64,000 nucleotides of DNA from CAVUAF01 sp963739375 (GTDB lineage Bacteria; Acidobacteriota; Terriglobia; Terriglobales; Acidobacteriaceae): NCBI GenBank assembly GCA_963739375.1, contig CAVUAF010000017.1, forward strand, positions 1-64,000, in the 5' to 3' direction. How positions within the stretch are numbered: the first letter of the stretch is position 1; each line of letters begins with the position of its first letter. This document shows, one piece after another, positions 27,541 through 36,191 of this stretch. A program made the translations under genes and the position numbers. A model generated the notes under the pieces. The model saw nothing but the letters and a program-made list of their open reading frames with translations, was not told where the DNA came from and made no database searches.

Positions 27541-27791
27541 TCCGCCACCAGCAGCGTCGCCTCTTTCGCCAGGTAACTCTTCCGCCGAAACCAGTCTTCC
27601 ATTGCGGCTTGGAGTTCCGCGATGGGCACCCGCGCCCCGATCTCCATCTCGCCGTCGCCGACCGGCAGGGTATCGTCGAACTGCGGCGCGTTGGTGAAGT
27701 TGCGCATGCTGAAGCTGTCGAGCCATTTCAGCGGCGCCGGCTGGCGCTGGCCCCGGTGCTCGAACTCGACTTTTACGCGGCGTGCAAACAT
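27531..27791 (-). CDS. small conserved-looking hypothetical protein
   Basis: 86 residues from ATG 27791; ATG 27833 would add 14 Cys/Ser-rich residues. The sequence FARRVKVEFEHRGQRQPAPL, FDDTLPVGDGEMEIGARVPI, LQAAMEDWFRRKSYLAKEA has good codon bias and no membrane segment. I do not recognise a domain. It lies 57 bases downstream of pckA on the same strand and could be co-transcribed with it. Confidence 0.5.
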   Translation of the reverse strand: MFARRVKVEFEHRGQRQPAPLKWLDSFSMRNFTNAPQFDDTLPVGDGEMEIGARVPIAELQAAMEDWFRRKSYLAKEATLLVAETK

Positions 27792-27847
27792 AGGCTGGCA
27801 AGAGCAGGACGCGGACGAGCCGCGCACGTCCATGACCGGCGGACCGG

Positions 27848-29440
27848 CTACTTCCGCCGCTTGGGGCCGGCGTTGCGGATGGCGTGGCTGACCTCGAACT
27901 TCGCGAAATTCTTCTCGAAGCGGGCCGCCAGCTCGGCCGCCATCTGGTCGTAGGCTTCCTTGTCGGCCCAGGCATGACGCGGCTTCAGCAACTGCCGGGG
28001 CACGTCGGGAACGCTCTTGGGAATGCTGAAGCCGAACGCCGCCTCGGTCTCGAACTCGACGTTGTTCAGCCGCCCTTCCACCGCCGCCCGCACCATGGCG
28101 CGGGTAAAGGGCAGGTCCATGCGCTGCCCGATGCCGTAGGGGCCGGCGTGCCAGCCGGTATTCACCAGCCAGCACTGCGCGTTGTGTTCCTGCAGGCGCC
28201 GCCCCAGCATTTCCGCGTAAACGCGCGGCGGCAGCGGCAGGAAAGGCGAGCCGAAGCAGGTCGAGAACGTCGCCTCCGGGTCTCTCCCCACCCCTGCCTC
28301 GGTCCCCGCCACCTTCGCCGTGTAGCCGCTCAGGAACTGGTACATCGCCTGCTCGCTGCTCAGGCGCGAAATCGGCGGCAGCACCCCGAAAGCGTCCGCG
28401 GTCAGGAACACCACGTGCTTCGGGTGTCCCCCGACCCCCGGGATCACTGCATTGTCGATGAACTCCACCGGGTAGGCCGCGCGCGTGTTCTCGGTGACAC
28501 TCTCGTCATCGTAGTTCGGGACGTGCGTCTCCGGGTCCAGCACCACGTTTTCCAGCACGCACCCGAAGCGCAGCGCCTTCCAGATCTGCGGCTCCTTCTG
28601 CTTCGACAGGCGAACGCACTTGGCGTAGCAGCCGCCCTCGAAGTTGAACACTCCCGCCGGGCTCCAGCCGTGCTCGTCGTCGCCGATCAGGCGCCGCGTG
28701 GAATCGGCCGACAGCGTCGTCTTGCCCGTGCCCGAGAGCCCGAAGAAGAGCGCGGTAATGCCGTCCGCCCCGATGTTCGCCGAGCAGTGCATGGGGAAAA
28801 CGTTGCGCTCCGGCAGCAGGTAGTTCATCACGCTGAAGATCGCCTTCTTCATCTCCCCGGCGTAGCGCGTGCCCCCGATCAGCACCAGGCCGCGGCTGAA
28901 GTTGACGATGACGAAGGCTTGCGAATGGGTGCCGTCGCGCTGCGGATCGGCCTGGAAGCCGGGCGCGGCAATCACCGTGAACTCGGCGCGGTGCTCCTGC
29001 AGTTGGTCCTGCACCGGCCGCACAAACAGTTGCCGCACGAACAGGTTGTGCCACGCGTACTCGTTGACGATGCGGATGGGCAGCCGGTAGTTCTCGTCCC
29101 CGCCGGCAAACAGGTCTTGCACAAACAGCTCGCGCTCCTGCAGGTAGTCCAGGACGCGCTGGAACAGCGGGTCGAACTTGTTGGCGTCGAAGCGCTGGTT
29201 CACCGTCCCCCACGCCACCTTGCTCTCCGTGGTGGGATCCACCACCACGAACTTGTCCTTGGGCGAGCGCCCGGTATGCGGCTGGGTGTAGGCCACCAGC
29301 GCCCCGTTCGACGCCAGCCGCCCCTCCCCGCGACGGATGGCATGCTCCACCAGGGCGCCGGCAAAAAGGTTGCGGTGAACGTTGGGGCGGCTGATCAGCT
29401 CATTCAGCTCGCTACTCGCGATTTCCGTGGGCGTTGCCAT
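27848..29440 (-). CDS. pckA: phosphoenolpyruvate carboxykinase (ATP)
   Basis: 530 residues from ATG 29440. It converts oxaloacetate and ATP to PEP, the gluconeogenic entry step. Signatures: YTQPHTGRSPKDKFVV, YAWHNLFVRQLFVRP, GGTRYAGEMKKAIFSVMNYL, MHCSANIG, the kinase loop FFGLSGTGKTTLSAD, RRLIGDDEHGWS, FNFEGGCYAKCVRL and TRAAYPVEFI. Length and all active-site residues are normal. The C-terminus carries an extra basic RNAGPKRRK tail. Confidence 0.97.
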   Translation of the reverse strand: MATPTEIASSELNELISRPNVHRNLFAGALVEHAIRRGEGRLASNGALVAYTQPHTGRSPKDKFVVVDPTTESKVAWGTVNQRFDANKFDPLFQRVLDYLQERELFVQDLFAGGDENYRLPIRIVNEYAWHNLFVRQLFVRPVQDQLQEHRAEFTVIAAPGFQADPQRDGTHSQAFVIVNFSRGLVLIGGTRYAGEMKKAIFSVMNYLLPERNVFPMHCSANIGADGITALFFGLSGTGKTTLSADSTRRLIGDDEHGWSPAGVFNFEGGCYAKCVRLSKQKEPQIWKALRFGCVLENVVLDPETHVPNYDDESVTENTRAAYPVEFIDNAVIPGVGGHPKHVVFLTADAFGVLPPISRLSSEQAMYQFLSGYTAKVAGTEAGVGRDPEATFSTCFGSPFLPLPPRVYAEMLGRRLQEHNAQCWLVNTGWHAGPYGIGQRMDLPFTRAMVRAAVEGRLNNVEFETEAAFGFSIPKSVPDVPRQLLKPRHAWADKEAYDQMAAELAARFEKNFAKFEVSHAIRNAGPKRRK

Positions 29441-29631
29441 AGACGGCGCTCTCTCCTCTGCGAAACCGAAACTTTAATTCTGCCTGAAACCTCCCGCCCT
29501 GTCCAAGCGGGAACCAGCGAGCAGGCGGCCTCTTGGTGTCCTTCGTGAAGCCTTCGTGTCCTTTGTGGTGAGCTTTTGCTTCCCCACGGCGACGAGCGGG
29601 TGACAGGCTCGGTCAGCGGCCGAAAGCGGCG

Positions 29632-30015
29632 CTACGTCCCATCCCGCCGCGGCGTGACCGGATCCTCGGGTACCGCCCCCACCTCGGCGAGTACCGCGTT
29701 CAGGTGCTCCAGGGCCTCGTTCACCGTCAACGCGTACATCTCGCGCCCGCCATTCAGACCCGACTCGAGAGCGTACTTCAGGAAGTGTCCTGCGGTCTCG
29801 ATGGCCAGCGGGTCGGTGATCATGCGCCCCGTCTGCCGCTGGTACTCCACCCAGGCGGGGTGCGGCAGCGCAATCCACACCGGCTTGCCCCCCGCCAGGA
29901 ACTTGATGTCCACGGCGTCGGCGTGGCGCGTGGCCACCGCCACGATCAGCGCCTGGTAGCTGCAGTGCACCGCCTGCTTGCTCCAGCGATCGGTGGCCAC
30001 AAAGTCTGTGTACAT
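29632..30015 (-). CDS. hypothetical protein
   Basis: 127 residues from ATG 30015; a TTG at 30027 is possible. It reads MYTDFVATDRWSKQAVHCSY, VDIKFLAGGKPVWIALPHPA, EYQRQTGRMITDPLAIETAG, MYALTVNEALEHLNAVLAEV: mixed alpha/beta, soluble, good codon use. Not recognised. It stands alone between pckA and the FecR-like gene, all on the minus strand. Confidence 0.5.
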   Translation of the reverse strand: MYTDFVATDRWSKQAVHCSYQALIVAVATRHADAVDIKFLAGGKPVWIALPHPAWVEYQRQTGRMITDPLAIETAGHFLKYALESGLNGGREMYALTVNEALEHLNAVLAEVGAVPEDPVTPRRDGT

Positions 30016-30105
30016 GGGTATCGCCAATCACTCAGTCTTTCAGCCCGGCGGCCTGCCCGTCAATCCAGGAAGCCAGCAGCCCGTAGCTGGCAGCCAGCAG
30101 CTGCT

Positions 30106-31017
30106 TCACTTGAACATCGCTGCGAAGAACGCCTTCACCTTGCTGAACCAGCGCTGCCTGGGCGCGGAGGTGGCGGTTTTTGCGGGCGACACAGTGCCAG
30201 CAACCGTCGGCGGCAGCACCACCCGCTCGACGCCGGGCGCCGCCGGCAAGCGGCCCACGGCGGCCAGTGCGTTCGCGCTCGGCGCTGCATCCGGCAGCGC
30301 TGCTGCTGCGGCCGCGGCAGCTGCCCCCGGCGCGCGGAAGACGATCGGCGCATCCACCTCCACGTGCAATTCGTCGGCTGGCGCCGGCGCCGCTGCCGGT
30401 GGCGCCGGAGCTGCCGCCTCCGCCCGCTGCACTGGCGGCGGGGGCGCCGGGCAACCGCATTCGCCCAGCAGTTCCCGCGCCCGTTCCTCTACCTTACCGT
30501 TGCGGAACAGCACCACCTCGCTCGGCTTCACCTGGTAGACGGCGTCGCCCATCAGCTCGTTCACGATCACCGACGCGGTGTTCCCCGGCAGCGGCCGCAC
30601 GCAGGTGTTGCCGTGCGTGTCGGCGGCAATGGCGAGGTGGAAGGCGCCCGGCCCGGCCAGAAGCAGCCGGAAGTCGGGGGTCTGGAGCGAATCCGAGGTG
30701 CTGGCCAGTTGGTAGTGGAGCTCGATCGCGCCGGTCCCGAAGCCGAGCGCCAGGTCGCGCCCGTTGGCCGCGGCCACGGCGGTCAGGTTGGTGTTGGGGC
30801 AAACGCGCACCTCGCCGCCGCGCGCCAGCCGCAGCTCCGCCGTCCCTTGGCCGGCCGTGACCGTCGAACCGCTCAGCACGCGCATGCCGCCGGCGGCCAG
30901 CACGACGGAGCCCTGCACGCTGGCGTCGGTCGCCACCACCTCGCCGATCACCGCCTGCGCCGCCGCCGTCGCGCACGCCAGCCACATCCAAGCCCACAAC
31001 CCGAGTCGCCGCTTCAT
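30106..31017 (-). CDS. secreted FecR-like protein with Pro/Ala-rich C-terminus
   Basis: 303 residues from ATG 31017, with a signal peptide (RLGLWAWMWLACATAAAQA). Residues ~23-180 form a beta-rich region of the FecR type: GSVVLAAGGMRVLSGSTVTAGQGTAEL-like strands (broken here for brevity), then LALGFGTGAIELHYQL and VRPLPGNTASVIVNELMG. A Cys pair (ECGC) precedes a 100-residue Pro/Ala region with runs of Ala, and a basic tail (QRWFSKVKAFFAAMFK). FecR domains act in periplasmic signalling or cell-surface assembly. No partner sigma factor is adjacent. Confidence 0.55.
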   Translation of the reverse strand: MKRRLGLWAWMWLACATAAAQAVIGEVVATDASVQGSVVLAAGGMRVLSGSTVTAGQGTAELRLARGGEVRVCPNTNLTAVAAANGRDLALGFGTGAIELHYQLASTSDSLQTPDFRLLLAGPGAFHLAIAADTHGNTCVRPLPGNTASVIVNELMGDAVYQVKPSEVVLFRNGKVEERARELLGECGCPAPPPPVQRAEAAAPAPPAAAPAPADELHVEVDAPIVFRAPGAAAAAAAAALPDAAPSANALAAVGRLPAAPGVERVVLPPTVAGTVSPAKTATSAPRQRWFSKVKAFFAAMFK

Positions 31018-31050
31018 AGCCAGAGCGGAATCTTACGCCTCCCAAAGTCA

Positions 31051-31076
31051 TCGAGCCCGGCCTTGGCCGGGCTCGA
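31051..31076. terminator. 12-bp hairpin, probable terminator of the PilZ gene
   Basis: TCGAGCCCGGCC, TT, GGCCGGGCTCGA: a perfect stem just after the minus-strand PilZ stop (31093) and before the FecR-like start. The T-run is weak (GACTTTGGG on the minus strand), so it may act as an RNA-stabilising hairpin. Confidence 0.55.
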
Positions 31077-31092
31077 CGGGGGAGGTCGCGGC

Positions 31093-31428
31093 TTACGCGC
31101 GGTCGCCCAGGAACTCGTAGTGCTCGATGATGGCGGCCACCCCGATTTTGCCGGCGGCATTCGTCTGGTCCACCCGGACTACGCGCCCCTTGCAGCGTAC
31201 CCGGATGGCGTCCGTCAGGGTGATTTCCGGCGGCAGGGTCAGGGTGAACTCCAGCGGCGAGCCTTCCTCGATGGGGGTTCCCACGAAGAAGAAGACCCCG
31301 CGGGCGCTGACGTCCTTGGTCTGGGCCTCCGCCTCGGTTGCCGTCTCGGCAAAGCGGACGCTGAGCGGCAGGTGCATGGCGAAACGGCGTGTCCCGCGCT
31401 GGTCGTGGGGGGCAAGCGGATGCGGCAT
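31093..31428 (-). CDS. PilZ-domain protein
   Basis: 111 residues from ATG 31428; a TTG at 31449 is unlikely. A PilZ barrel is suggested by HDQRGTRRFAMHLPLSVRF, KDVSARGVFFFVGTPIEEG (the D-x-S-x-x-G motif), LEFTLTLPPEI, RCKGRVVRVD and IGVAAIIEHYEFL. The N-terminal RxxxR is present only approximately (RGTRR), so c-di-GMP binding is possible but not certain. It lies between the response regulator and the FecR-like gene, on the same strand. Confidence 0.75.
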   Translation of the reverse strand: MPHPLAPHDQRGTRRFAMHLPLSVRFAETATEAEAQTKDVSARGVFFFVGTPIEEGSPLEFTLTLPPEITLTDAIRVRCKGRVVRVDQTNAAGKIGVAAIIEHYEFLGDRA

Positions 31429-31542
31429 TCGGGCTCCCGGGGCTGGCAAAAAAATTGCGCCCGTAGCATAACCCCGGGGGCGGCCCTGTCAAGGGGCAAC
31501 TTGCGACTCGGCAGGGCATGGACCCAGGAGTCGAACCGCTGG

Positions 31543-32280
31543 TTACCTGCCCGGGCGCACGGGCGGCGGTTCGGGCAGGAAACGGTACCCGATGCCGCGC
31601 ACCGTCAGCAGGTGGCGGGGACGCGCCGGCTCGTCCTCGATGTAGCGCCGCAGGCGCACGATGAAGTTGTCGATGGCGCGGGTGTCGGTATCGACGTGCA
31701 GGTTCCAGACCTGCTGCAGGATGTCGCGGCGGGCCACCACCTTGCCCGCATTGCGCACCAGGTGGCGCAGCAGGTCGGCCTCCATCTGGGTCAGGCGCAG
31801 GGTGCGGCCGCGGACGCGCAGCTCCAGGGCGCTGAAGTCGGCGGTCTTGCCGGCAAACGTGAAGACCTCGGTGCCGTTCTCGCTCGCCTGCGGCGGCGGA
31901 TGAGTATGAGACCAGGCGCGGCGCCGCAGCAATCCTCCCAGGCGCGCCACCAGCACCGCCAGGTCGAAGGGCTTGGTGACATAATCGTCGGCGCCGGCGG
32001 CAAAGCCCTGCAGCACGTCTTCGGCGCGGCCCCGCGCCGTCAGCATCAGGACGGGGACAAACTCGTTGGCGGCGCGCAACTCGCCGGCGACCTCGAAACC
32101 GCTCTTGCCGGGCAGCATCACGTCGAGCACCACCGCGTCGAACCCATGGCCGGGCCGCAGGCGCTCCAGCGCCGCCTCGCCGGTGCCGACCACCTCCACC
32201 GTGTGCCCTTCGGCCTCGAAGTTGAAGCGCAGGCCGTCGGCCAGGTGCAGCTCGTCTTCGACAATCAGCAGGCGGCTCAT
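31543..32280 (-). CDS. OmpR/PhoB-type response regulator
   Basis: 245 residues from ATG 32280. Receiver domain: LLIVEDELHLADGLRF (acidic pocket), VVLDVMLPGKSGFEV (phosphoacceptor Asp), LMLTARGRAEDVLQGFAAGA, DDYVTKPFDLAVLVAR (Lys). A ~20-residue linker, then a winged-helix DNA-binding domain: LRLTQMEADLLRHLVRNAGK, NLHVDTDTRAIDNFIVRLRR, HLLTVRGIGYRFLPEPP. The start overlaps the stop of the kinase gene by 4 bases (ATGA), so the pair is translationally coupled, kinase first. Confidence 0.95.
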   Translation of the reverse strand: MSRLLIVEDELHLADGLRFNFEAEGHTVEVVGTGEAALERLRPGHGFDAVVLDVMLPGKSGFEVAGELRAANEFVPVLMLTARGRAEDVLQGFAAGADDYVTKPFDLAVLVARLGGLLRRRAWSHTHPPPQASENGTEVFTFAGKTADFSALELRVRGRTLRLTQMEADLLRHLVRNAGKVVARRDILQQVWNLHVDTDTRAIDNFIVRLRRYIEDEPARPRHLLTVRGIGYRFLPEPPPVRPGR

Positions 32281-33179
32281 GCGGCGCTCGCCTTGGGCAG
32301 CGTGATAGTGACGCGGGTGCCGCGGCCTTCGCCTTCGCTCTCGGCAAACACTTCACCGCCGTGCCGCCGCGCGATGGCGCGCACGATGAACAGGCCCAGC
32401 CCGGTGCCGCGCACCTGGGCCATGGCGCGGTCGCGCACCCGGTAGAAGCGCTTGAACACCTGCTTCAGTTCGGGTGGCGGGATGCCGATGCCGTGGTCAC
32501 TCACCCGCACCGCCACATGCTCGGGATCGGGCGCCAGCAGCTCCACCAGCACGCTGACCCGGCCATTGGAGAACTTCACCGCGTTGTCGAGCACGTTGGT
32601 GACGGCAGTGCGCAGCTCGTCGGAATCGCCGAGCACCGGGCCCGCGGCCGCCGGGTCCGCCAGCCGCAGCGCTTCCGGGGCGAGGTGATGCCGCAGGCGC
32701 GTGAGCTCGACGCAGTCGCGCACCAGCGCCCCCAGGTCCACCGGGGCATGCGCCGCGCGGACGCGCCGCTGGCCGGCTTCGCCGGCCTTCAGCACCTGCT
32801 CCACCGTGACCAGCAGGCGCTCCGTGTCTTCCTGCATGATGCGGTAGAAGTCGCGGCGCTGGCCCTCTTCCACCGGTCGCGATTGCAGGGTCTCGAGATA
32901 CAGGCGGAGGGAGGCGATGGGCGTCTTCAGCTCGTGGGTGACGGCGTTGATGAAGCTGTCGTGCTGCTCGTTGCGGCGGATCTCCCGCACCAGGAAGATG
33001 GTGTTGAGGATGAGGCCGGCGATGATCACGAAGAAGAAGACGATGCCGAACACCATCAGCCCGACCTCGCGCCAGTTGAGGATGATCCAGCCGACGTTGA
33101 GGGCGATGGCCAGCACCACCAGGGACACGCCCAGGATGGTGAAGAAGGCGATGGTTCCCTGGCGGCTGCTGATGCGCAT
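32277..33179 (-). CDS. sensor histidine kinase
   Basis: 300 residues from ATG 33179; the frame is open to 33269, but that part crosses the palindrome. Two membrane helices (about 8-30 and 40-62) with almost no periplasmic sensor loop, then the H-box SFINAVTHELKTPIASLRLY, N-box VTNVLDNAVKFSNG, G1 VSDHGIGIPPPELKQVF and G2 VRGTGLGLFIVRAIARRHGG. It probably senses a membrane-intrinsic signal or a partner. It phosphorylates the coupled regulator. The order kinase-then-regulator is less common. Confidence 0.93.
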   Translation of the reverse strand: MRISSRQGTIAFFTILGVSLVVLAIALNVGWIILNWREVGLMVFGIVFFFVIIAGLILNTIFLVREIRRNEQHDSFINAVTHELKTPIASLRLYLETLQSRPVEEGQRRDFYRIMQEDTERLLVTVEQVLKAGEAGQRRVRAAHAPVDLGALVRDCVELTRLRHHLAPEALRLADPAAAGPVLGDSDELRTAVTNVLDNAVKFSNGRVSVLVELLAPDPEHVAVRVSDHGIGIPPPELKQVFKRFYRVRDRAMAQVRGTGLGLFIVRAIARRHGGEVFAESEGEGRGTRVTITLPKASAA

Positions 33180-33225
33180 CGGGAGAGATTGTACCGAGCC
33201 GGGCGGGGCGGAGGCGAGGAAGCGA

Positions 33226-33251
33226 CAAATTGTTCCACGTGGAACAATTTG
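33226..33251. promoter_or_regulatory. 26-bp perfect palindrome, parS-like site
   Basis: The core TGTTCCACGTGGAACA (33231-33246) differs at one base from the ParB-binding consensus TGTTNCACGTGAAACA, and the palindrome extends five more bases on each side. It lies 47 bases upstream of the kinase start. It could be a parS site or an operator of the two-component operon. Confidence 0.55.
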
Positions 33252-33341
33252 GCAAGCAGACTTTTGCATCCAGAAGTCAAAAAGGACGCGGGCGGAGGCC
33301 CACGGTCCCGTCGCTTCTCAATGGTGCGGTCGGCTAGCGCC

Positions 33342-33369
33342 TCAGGCCGACAGAAGTTCCATGGCGGCG
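33342..33369. repeat. 28-bp direct repeat, left copy (duplicate of the desaturase 3' end)
   Basis: Matches 36248-36275 at 27 of 28 bases. The right copy is the last nine codons plus stop of the desaturase. This left copy has no gene attached. The 2.9 kb between holds Rhs, a putative immunity gene and a RAYT. Confidence 0.75.
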
Positions 33370-33394
33370 TCGCGGGGCTGGCGGAGGAGGGGTC

Positions 33395-34801
33395 CTTTCA
33401 CGCGCCTACGGTTACAATGACCTGCTGCGTGTTTCGTCGGCCAGCTGCGGCACCAGCGGCTCGCAATGGGGGCAGACGTTCAGCTACGATGCCTTCGGCA
33501 ATATCTCGAAGAGCGCTACCGTGGGCATCAGCTTCCAGCCAACGTATTCCACCTCGACCAACCGGATGACCTCGCTGCCGGGGGCGACGCCCACCTATGA
33601 CGCCAACGGCAACCTGACCTACGACTCGCTGCACAGCTACACCTGGGACGCGGAGAACAAACCGATCACGATTGATTCGGTCAGCCTGACCTACGATGCC
33701 CTGGGGCGCATGGTGGAGCAAAGCTCTAGCGGCACCACCCAGATCGTCTACGGTCCCGATGGCAGCAAGCTGGCGCTGATGAACGGCATCTCGACGCTGC
33801 TGAAGGCATTCGTCTCGCTGCCCGGGGGCGCGACGGCGCTGTACGGCTCAAGCGGGCTCGTGGCCTATCGTCATCCCGATTGGCTGGGCAGTTCACGCTT
33901 CGCTCACACGCCGGGCCGCGCGGTGTATTACGATGGCGCGTACGCGCCGTTTGGTGAATCGTTCAACGAAACCGGAACGCCGGACCGATCCTTTACCGGC
34001 CAGAACCAGGACACCGCCCCCGGCCTCTACGATTTCATGTTTCGCGAATACAGCGCGGTGCAGGGCCGCTGGGTCTCGCCCGACCCGGCAGGAATGGCTG
34101 CCGTCGATCCCACGAATCCGTAGAGCTGGAATCGGTATGCGTACGTTGGTAATAGTCCCCTGAATTTTGTCGATCCCCTCGGCCTCTGCGTCCGGGACCA
34201 AAGCTGCGAGAAAATGCCACCGCCGCAGGCGAGGTGTATGCTCGATGGAGTGTTGGCGCCGTGCAGTTTGGTATATGGATTGCTTGGTAACGGTGCGGCG
34301 GCCGTCTGTCCGAACAATGATTGCTTCGGCTTGACATTGAGGGACATAGGGGGCGGGTATGCTTCATTTTATCGGCCCAACCCCAATCTACTGTTGAATT
34401 GTTCAAACTACAACGGCAATGCGCACGCCAGTTGCGCGTGGTCCACAGGTAGCTTGGTGTGGGTCGCAGATGCCGACCAACCCCTTGGTCTAGACATCTT
34501 TCACTGTCCTGGATGCCAGAGCATTTGGACCAACGCGAGCGGAGGAGCAGACACTGCGTTTGTCGCCACGGCCGCAGTCCTCGTTGTCGTAGCAGCGTCC
34601 GGGGAGCTGGCCGGCGCAGCTGCGGCTTGCCAGCCCACGGTGAATGTTACGCCCACTCAAGCAGGAGTGTACTGCAGAGCATGGATACCGGGAAATCTGA
34701 TTAGCATTGGTTATGATCCACGCAATGGTCTACACATTGGGCTCTTTGCTGACCCGCGCGGCCATTCACTGATCCACATACCGCTCTGGCCTGGGCCGTA
34801 G
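33395..34801 (+). pseudogene. Rhs/YD-repeat C-terminal segment with unique tail, in-frame TAG
   Basis: The frame is coding from about 33395 (YGYNDLLRV, QTFSYDAFGNISKS) through YD repeats (TPTYDANGNLTYDSLHSYTW, LTYDALGRMVEQSSSG, VYGPDGSKLALM, HPDWLGSSRFA, YYDGAYAPFGESF) to the Rhs core end, where AAVDPTNP is followed by TAG (34121-34123) and then SWNRYAYVGNSPLNFVDPLG. Homologs have NPQSWNRYAYV, so a CAG-to-TAG change explains the stop. After PLG (34186) comes a unique ~200-residue tail with Cys-rich patches and hydrophobic AFVATAAVLVVVAAS, ending at 34801, as expected for an Rhs toxin domain. The N-terminal bulk (usually >1000 residues) is missing. Confidence 0.8.
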
Positions 34802-34873
34802 CGTGTGTCCATCGGCGTAGGCCAACGGGTCTCCCTTTCTGGCACTTCATGTCACACGCCGAGAGTGAGAACT

Positions 34874-35491
34874 ATGAAGCTTCAACTAGGAAGGCTGTTT
34901 GTTCAACTGGGCCGGCGGCGCAAGGGGTCGAATTCGTACGCACTTCGGCTCGGCGATGGCGGTTCACCTTGTAGATTGGACGTTGGCGCTTTCGCGGAGA
35001 GCTTCGATTCTGAGCTGTCTTTTTACATAGAGGTGTTGCAAGCCCTTGTGTCCCTTAGTAATTGCTGTTGGTTAGAGCTTCGTACCTGGATGCCAAAGCG
35101 ACTCCCGAAGACTATCGGCTCGACTGTGGCCTTACAGGGTTTCACTCCACGTGGCAGCTTCTACGGTGATGTTGGGGCGCGGCAACTAAGCACGATTCTC
35201 AACTGGTATTGGTTAGGTACAACACCGCGAATATTTGGTACCCTTCCTTTGCCTGCGTCGTCAGCACTCGAAATGGCGACAACGCTTGCAGCCACGAGTA
35301 TCAACCAGGCCAGAGTACTGCCAGACAATGCCATTTTCCTGGCAGAGAAACAGTATCGCGGCCCGGACAGTTATGTTACAGTGCTCTTTCGAGCCAATCA
35401 CATCAATGAAGTTAGGGCAGCATTGCTGGATTCAGCCCGAAGCCTGAAACACCCGTTACTGGAGGCGCGCACGGAGTTTCCTCGACAATAG
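34874..35491 (+). CDS. hypothetical protein, candidate Rhs immunity
   Basis: 205 residues from ATG 34874 (GAGAG upstream; GTG 34805 possible). Soluble, mixed alpha/beta, lower GC than its neighbours, not recognised. Segments: LQLGRLFVQLGRRRKGSNSY, CCWLELRTWMPKRLP, FYGDVGARQLSTILNWYWLG, AIFLAEKQYRGPDSYVTVLF. Its place directly after an Rhs C-terminal tail, and its lower GC, fit the toxin-immunity arrangement. That is inference from position only. Confidence 0.5.
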   Translation: MKLQLGRLFVQLGRRRKGSNSYALRLGDGGSPCRLDVGAFAESFDSELSFYIEVLQALVSLSNCCWLELRTWMPKRLPKTIGSTVALQGFTPRGSFYGDVGARQLSTILNWYWLGTTPRIFGTLPLPASSALEMATTLAATSINQARVLPDNAIFLAEKQYRGPDSYVTVLFRANHINEVRAALLDSARSLKHPLLEARTEFPRQ

Positions 35492-35527
35492 ATGGAGTCC
35501 TCCACTGCGGGTGGGCTAGCGAAGAGC

Positions 35528-35567
35528 GGGCCGGGTGCCCCATTCATGGCGCAGCAATGAGTGGGCG
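35528..35567. repeat. left REP of RAYT unit (inverted)
   Basis: A sequence of the type GCCGGGTGCCCCATTCAT, GCGCAGCAATGAGTGGG forms a hairpin and is repeated inverted at 36107-36146 with only a few differences. Confidence 0.8.
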
Positions 35568-35581
35568 TTTACACTGCGGCG

Positions 35582-36130
35582 GTGCCCCGGGGACTGAAGC
35601 GGCATTACGAATTCCGCCACCTGCATTTCATCACCTTCAGCTGTTACCGCCGGCTGCCGCTGCTGGCGTTTGCGCGCCGGCGCACAGCGCTGCTGCGTCT
35701 GCTCGACGAGGTGAGGCGCAAGTATCACTTCGCGGTCCTGGGGTATGTGGTCATGCCCGAGCATGTGCACCTGCTGATAGGCCTGCCGGAGATCGGCGAC
35801 CCGTCGCTGGTCCTGAAGGTGCTTAAGCAGCGGAGCGCGCGGCGTTTTCTACGGCGTCGGCGCGGCGATCAGCCGGGCTTGTTTGCGGCGCCGGCCGCGG
35901 GCCACTTCTGGCAGAAGCGGTTCTATGATTTCAACGTCTACAGCGACAAAAAGCGAGTGGAGAAGCTGAAATACATGCATCGCAATCCGGTGCGGCGCGG
36001 ACTGGTCTCCTCGCCTGAACTGTGGGCCTGGAGCAGTTTTCGGTCTTACATGTTCGAGGAACCGGGACTGGTGCGGATCACGAAGTTTGAGGAACTGCCC
36101 GTTACTCACCCACTCATTGCTGCGCAATGA
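35582..36130 (+). CDS. REP-associated tyrosine transposase (RAYT, IS200-like Y1 family)
   Basis: 182 residues from GTG 35582; this start aligns with the ATG of the second RAYT (PRxLKRY). A GTG at 35561 lies inside the REP. Signatures: FRHLHFITFSCYRRLPLLAF, KYHFAVLGYVVMPEHVHLLI (the HUH pair, His-x-His), KVLKQRSARRFLRR, FWQKRFYDFNVYSDKKRVEKL with the catalytic Tyr, and YMHRNPVRRGLVSSPELWAWSSFRSY. It is a single-strand HUH nuclease that cuts and moves REP hairpins. Both flanks carry inverted copies of one REP, making a complete unit. Confidence 0.93.
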   Translation: MPRGLKRHYEFRHLHFITFSCYRRLPLLAFARRRTALLRLLDEVRRKYHFAVLGYVVMPEHVHLLIGLPEIGDPSLVLKVLKQRSARRFLRRRRGDQPGLFAAPAAGHFWQKRFYDFNVYSDKKRVEKLKYMHRNPVRRGLVSSPELWAWSSFRSYMFEEPGLVRITKFEELPVTHPLIAAQ

Positions 36131-36146
36131 ATGGGGCACCCGGCCG
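36107..36146. repeat. right REP of RAYT unit (inverted)
   Basis: CCCACTCATTGCTGCGCAAT followed by GAATGGGGCACCCGGCC: inverse of the copy at 35528. It overlaps the last codons of the RAYT gene, so the transposase ends inside its own REP. Confidence 0.8.
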
Positions 36147-36191
36147 AGGGCGGCCGGGCAACACCACAAACTCCCAGACGAGCAGAGGTCT

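Noticed and set aside
29704..32445. 913-codon plus-strand open frame
   Set aside because: Runs antisense through four separate genes with known domains (FecR-like, PilZ, response regulator, kinase).
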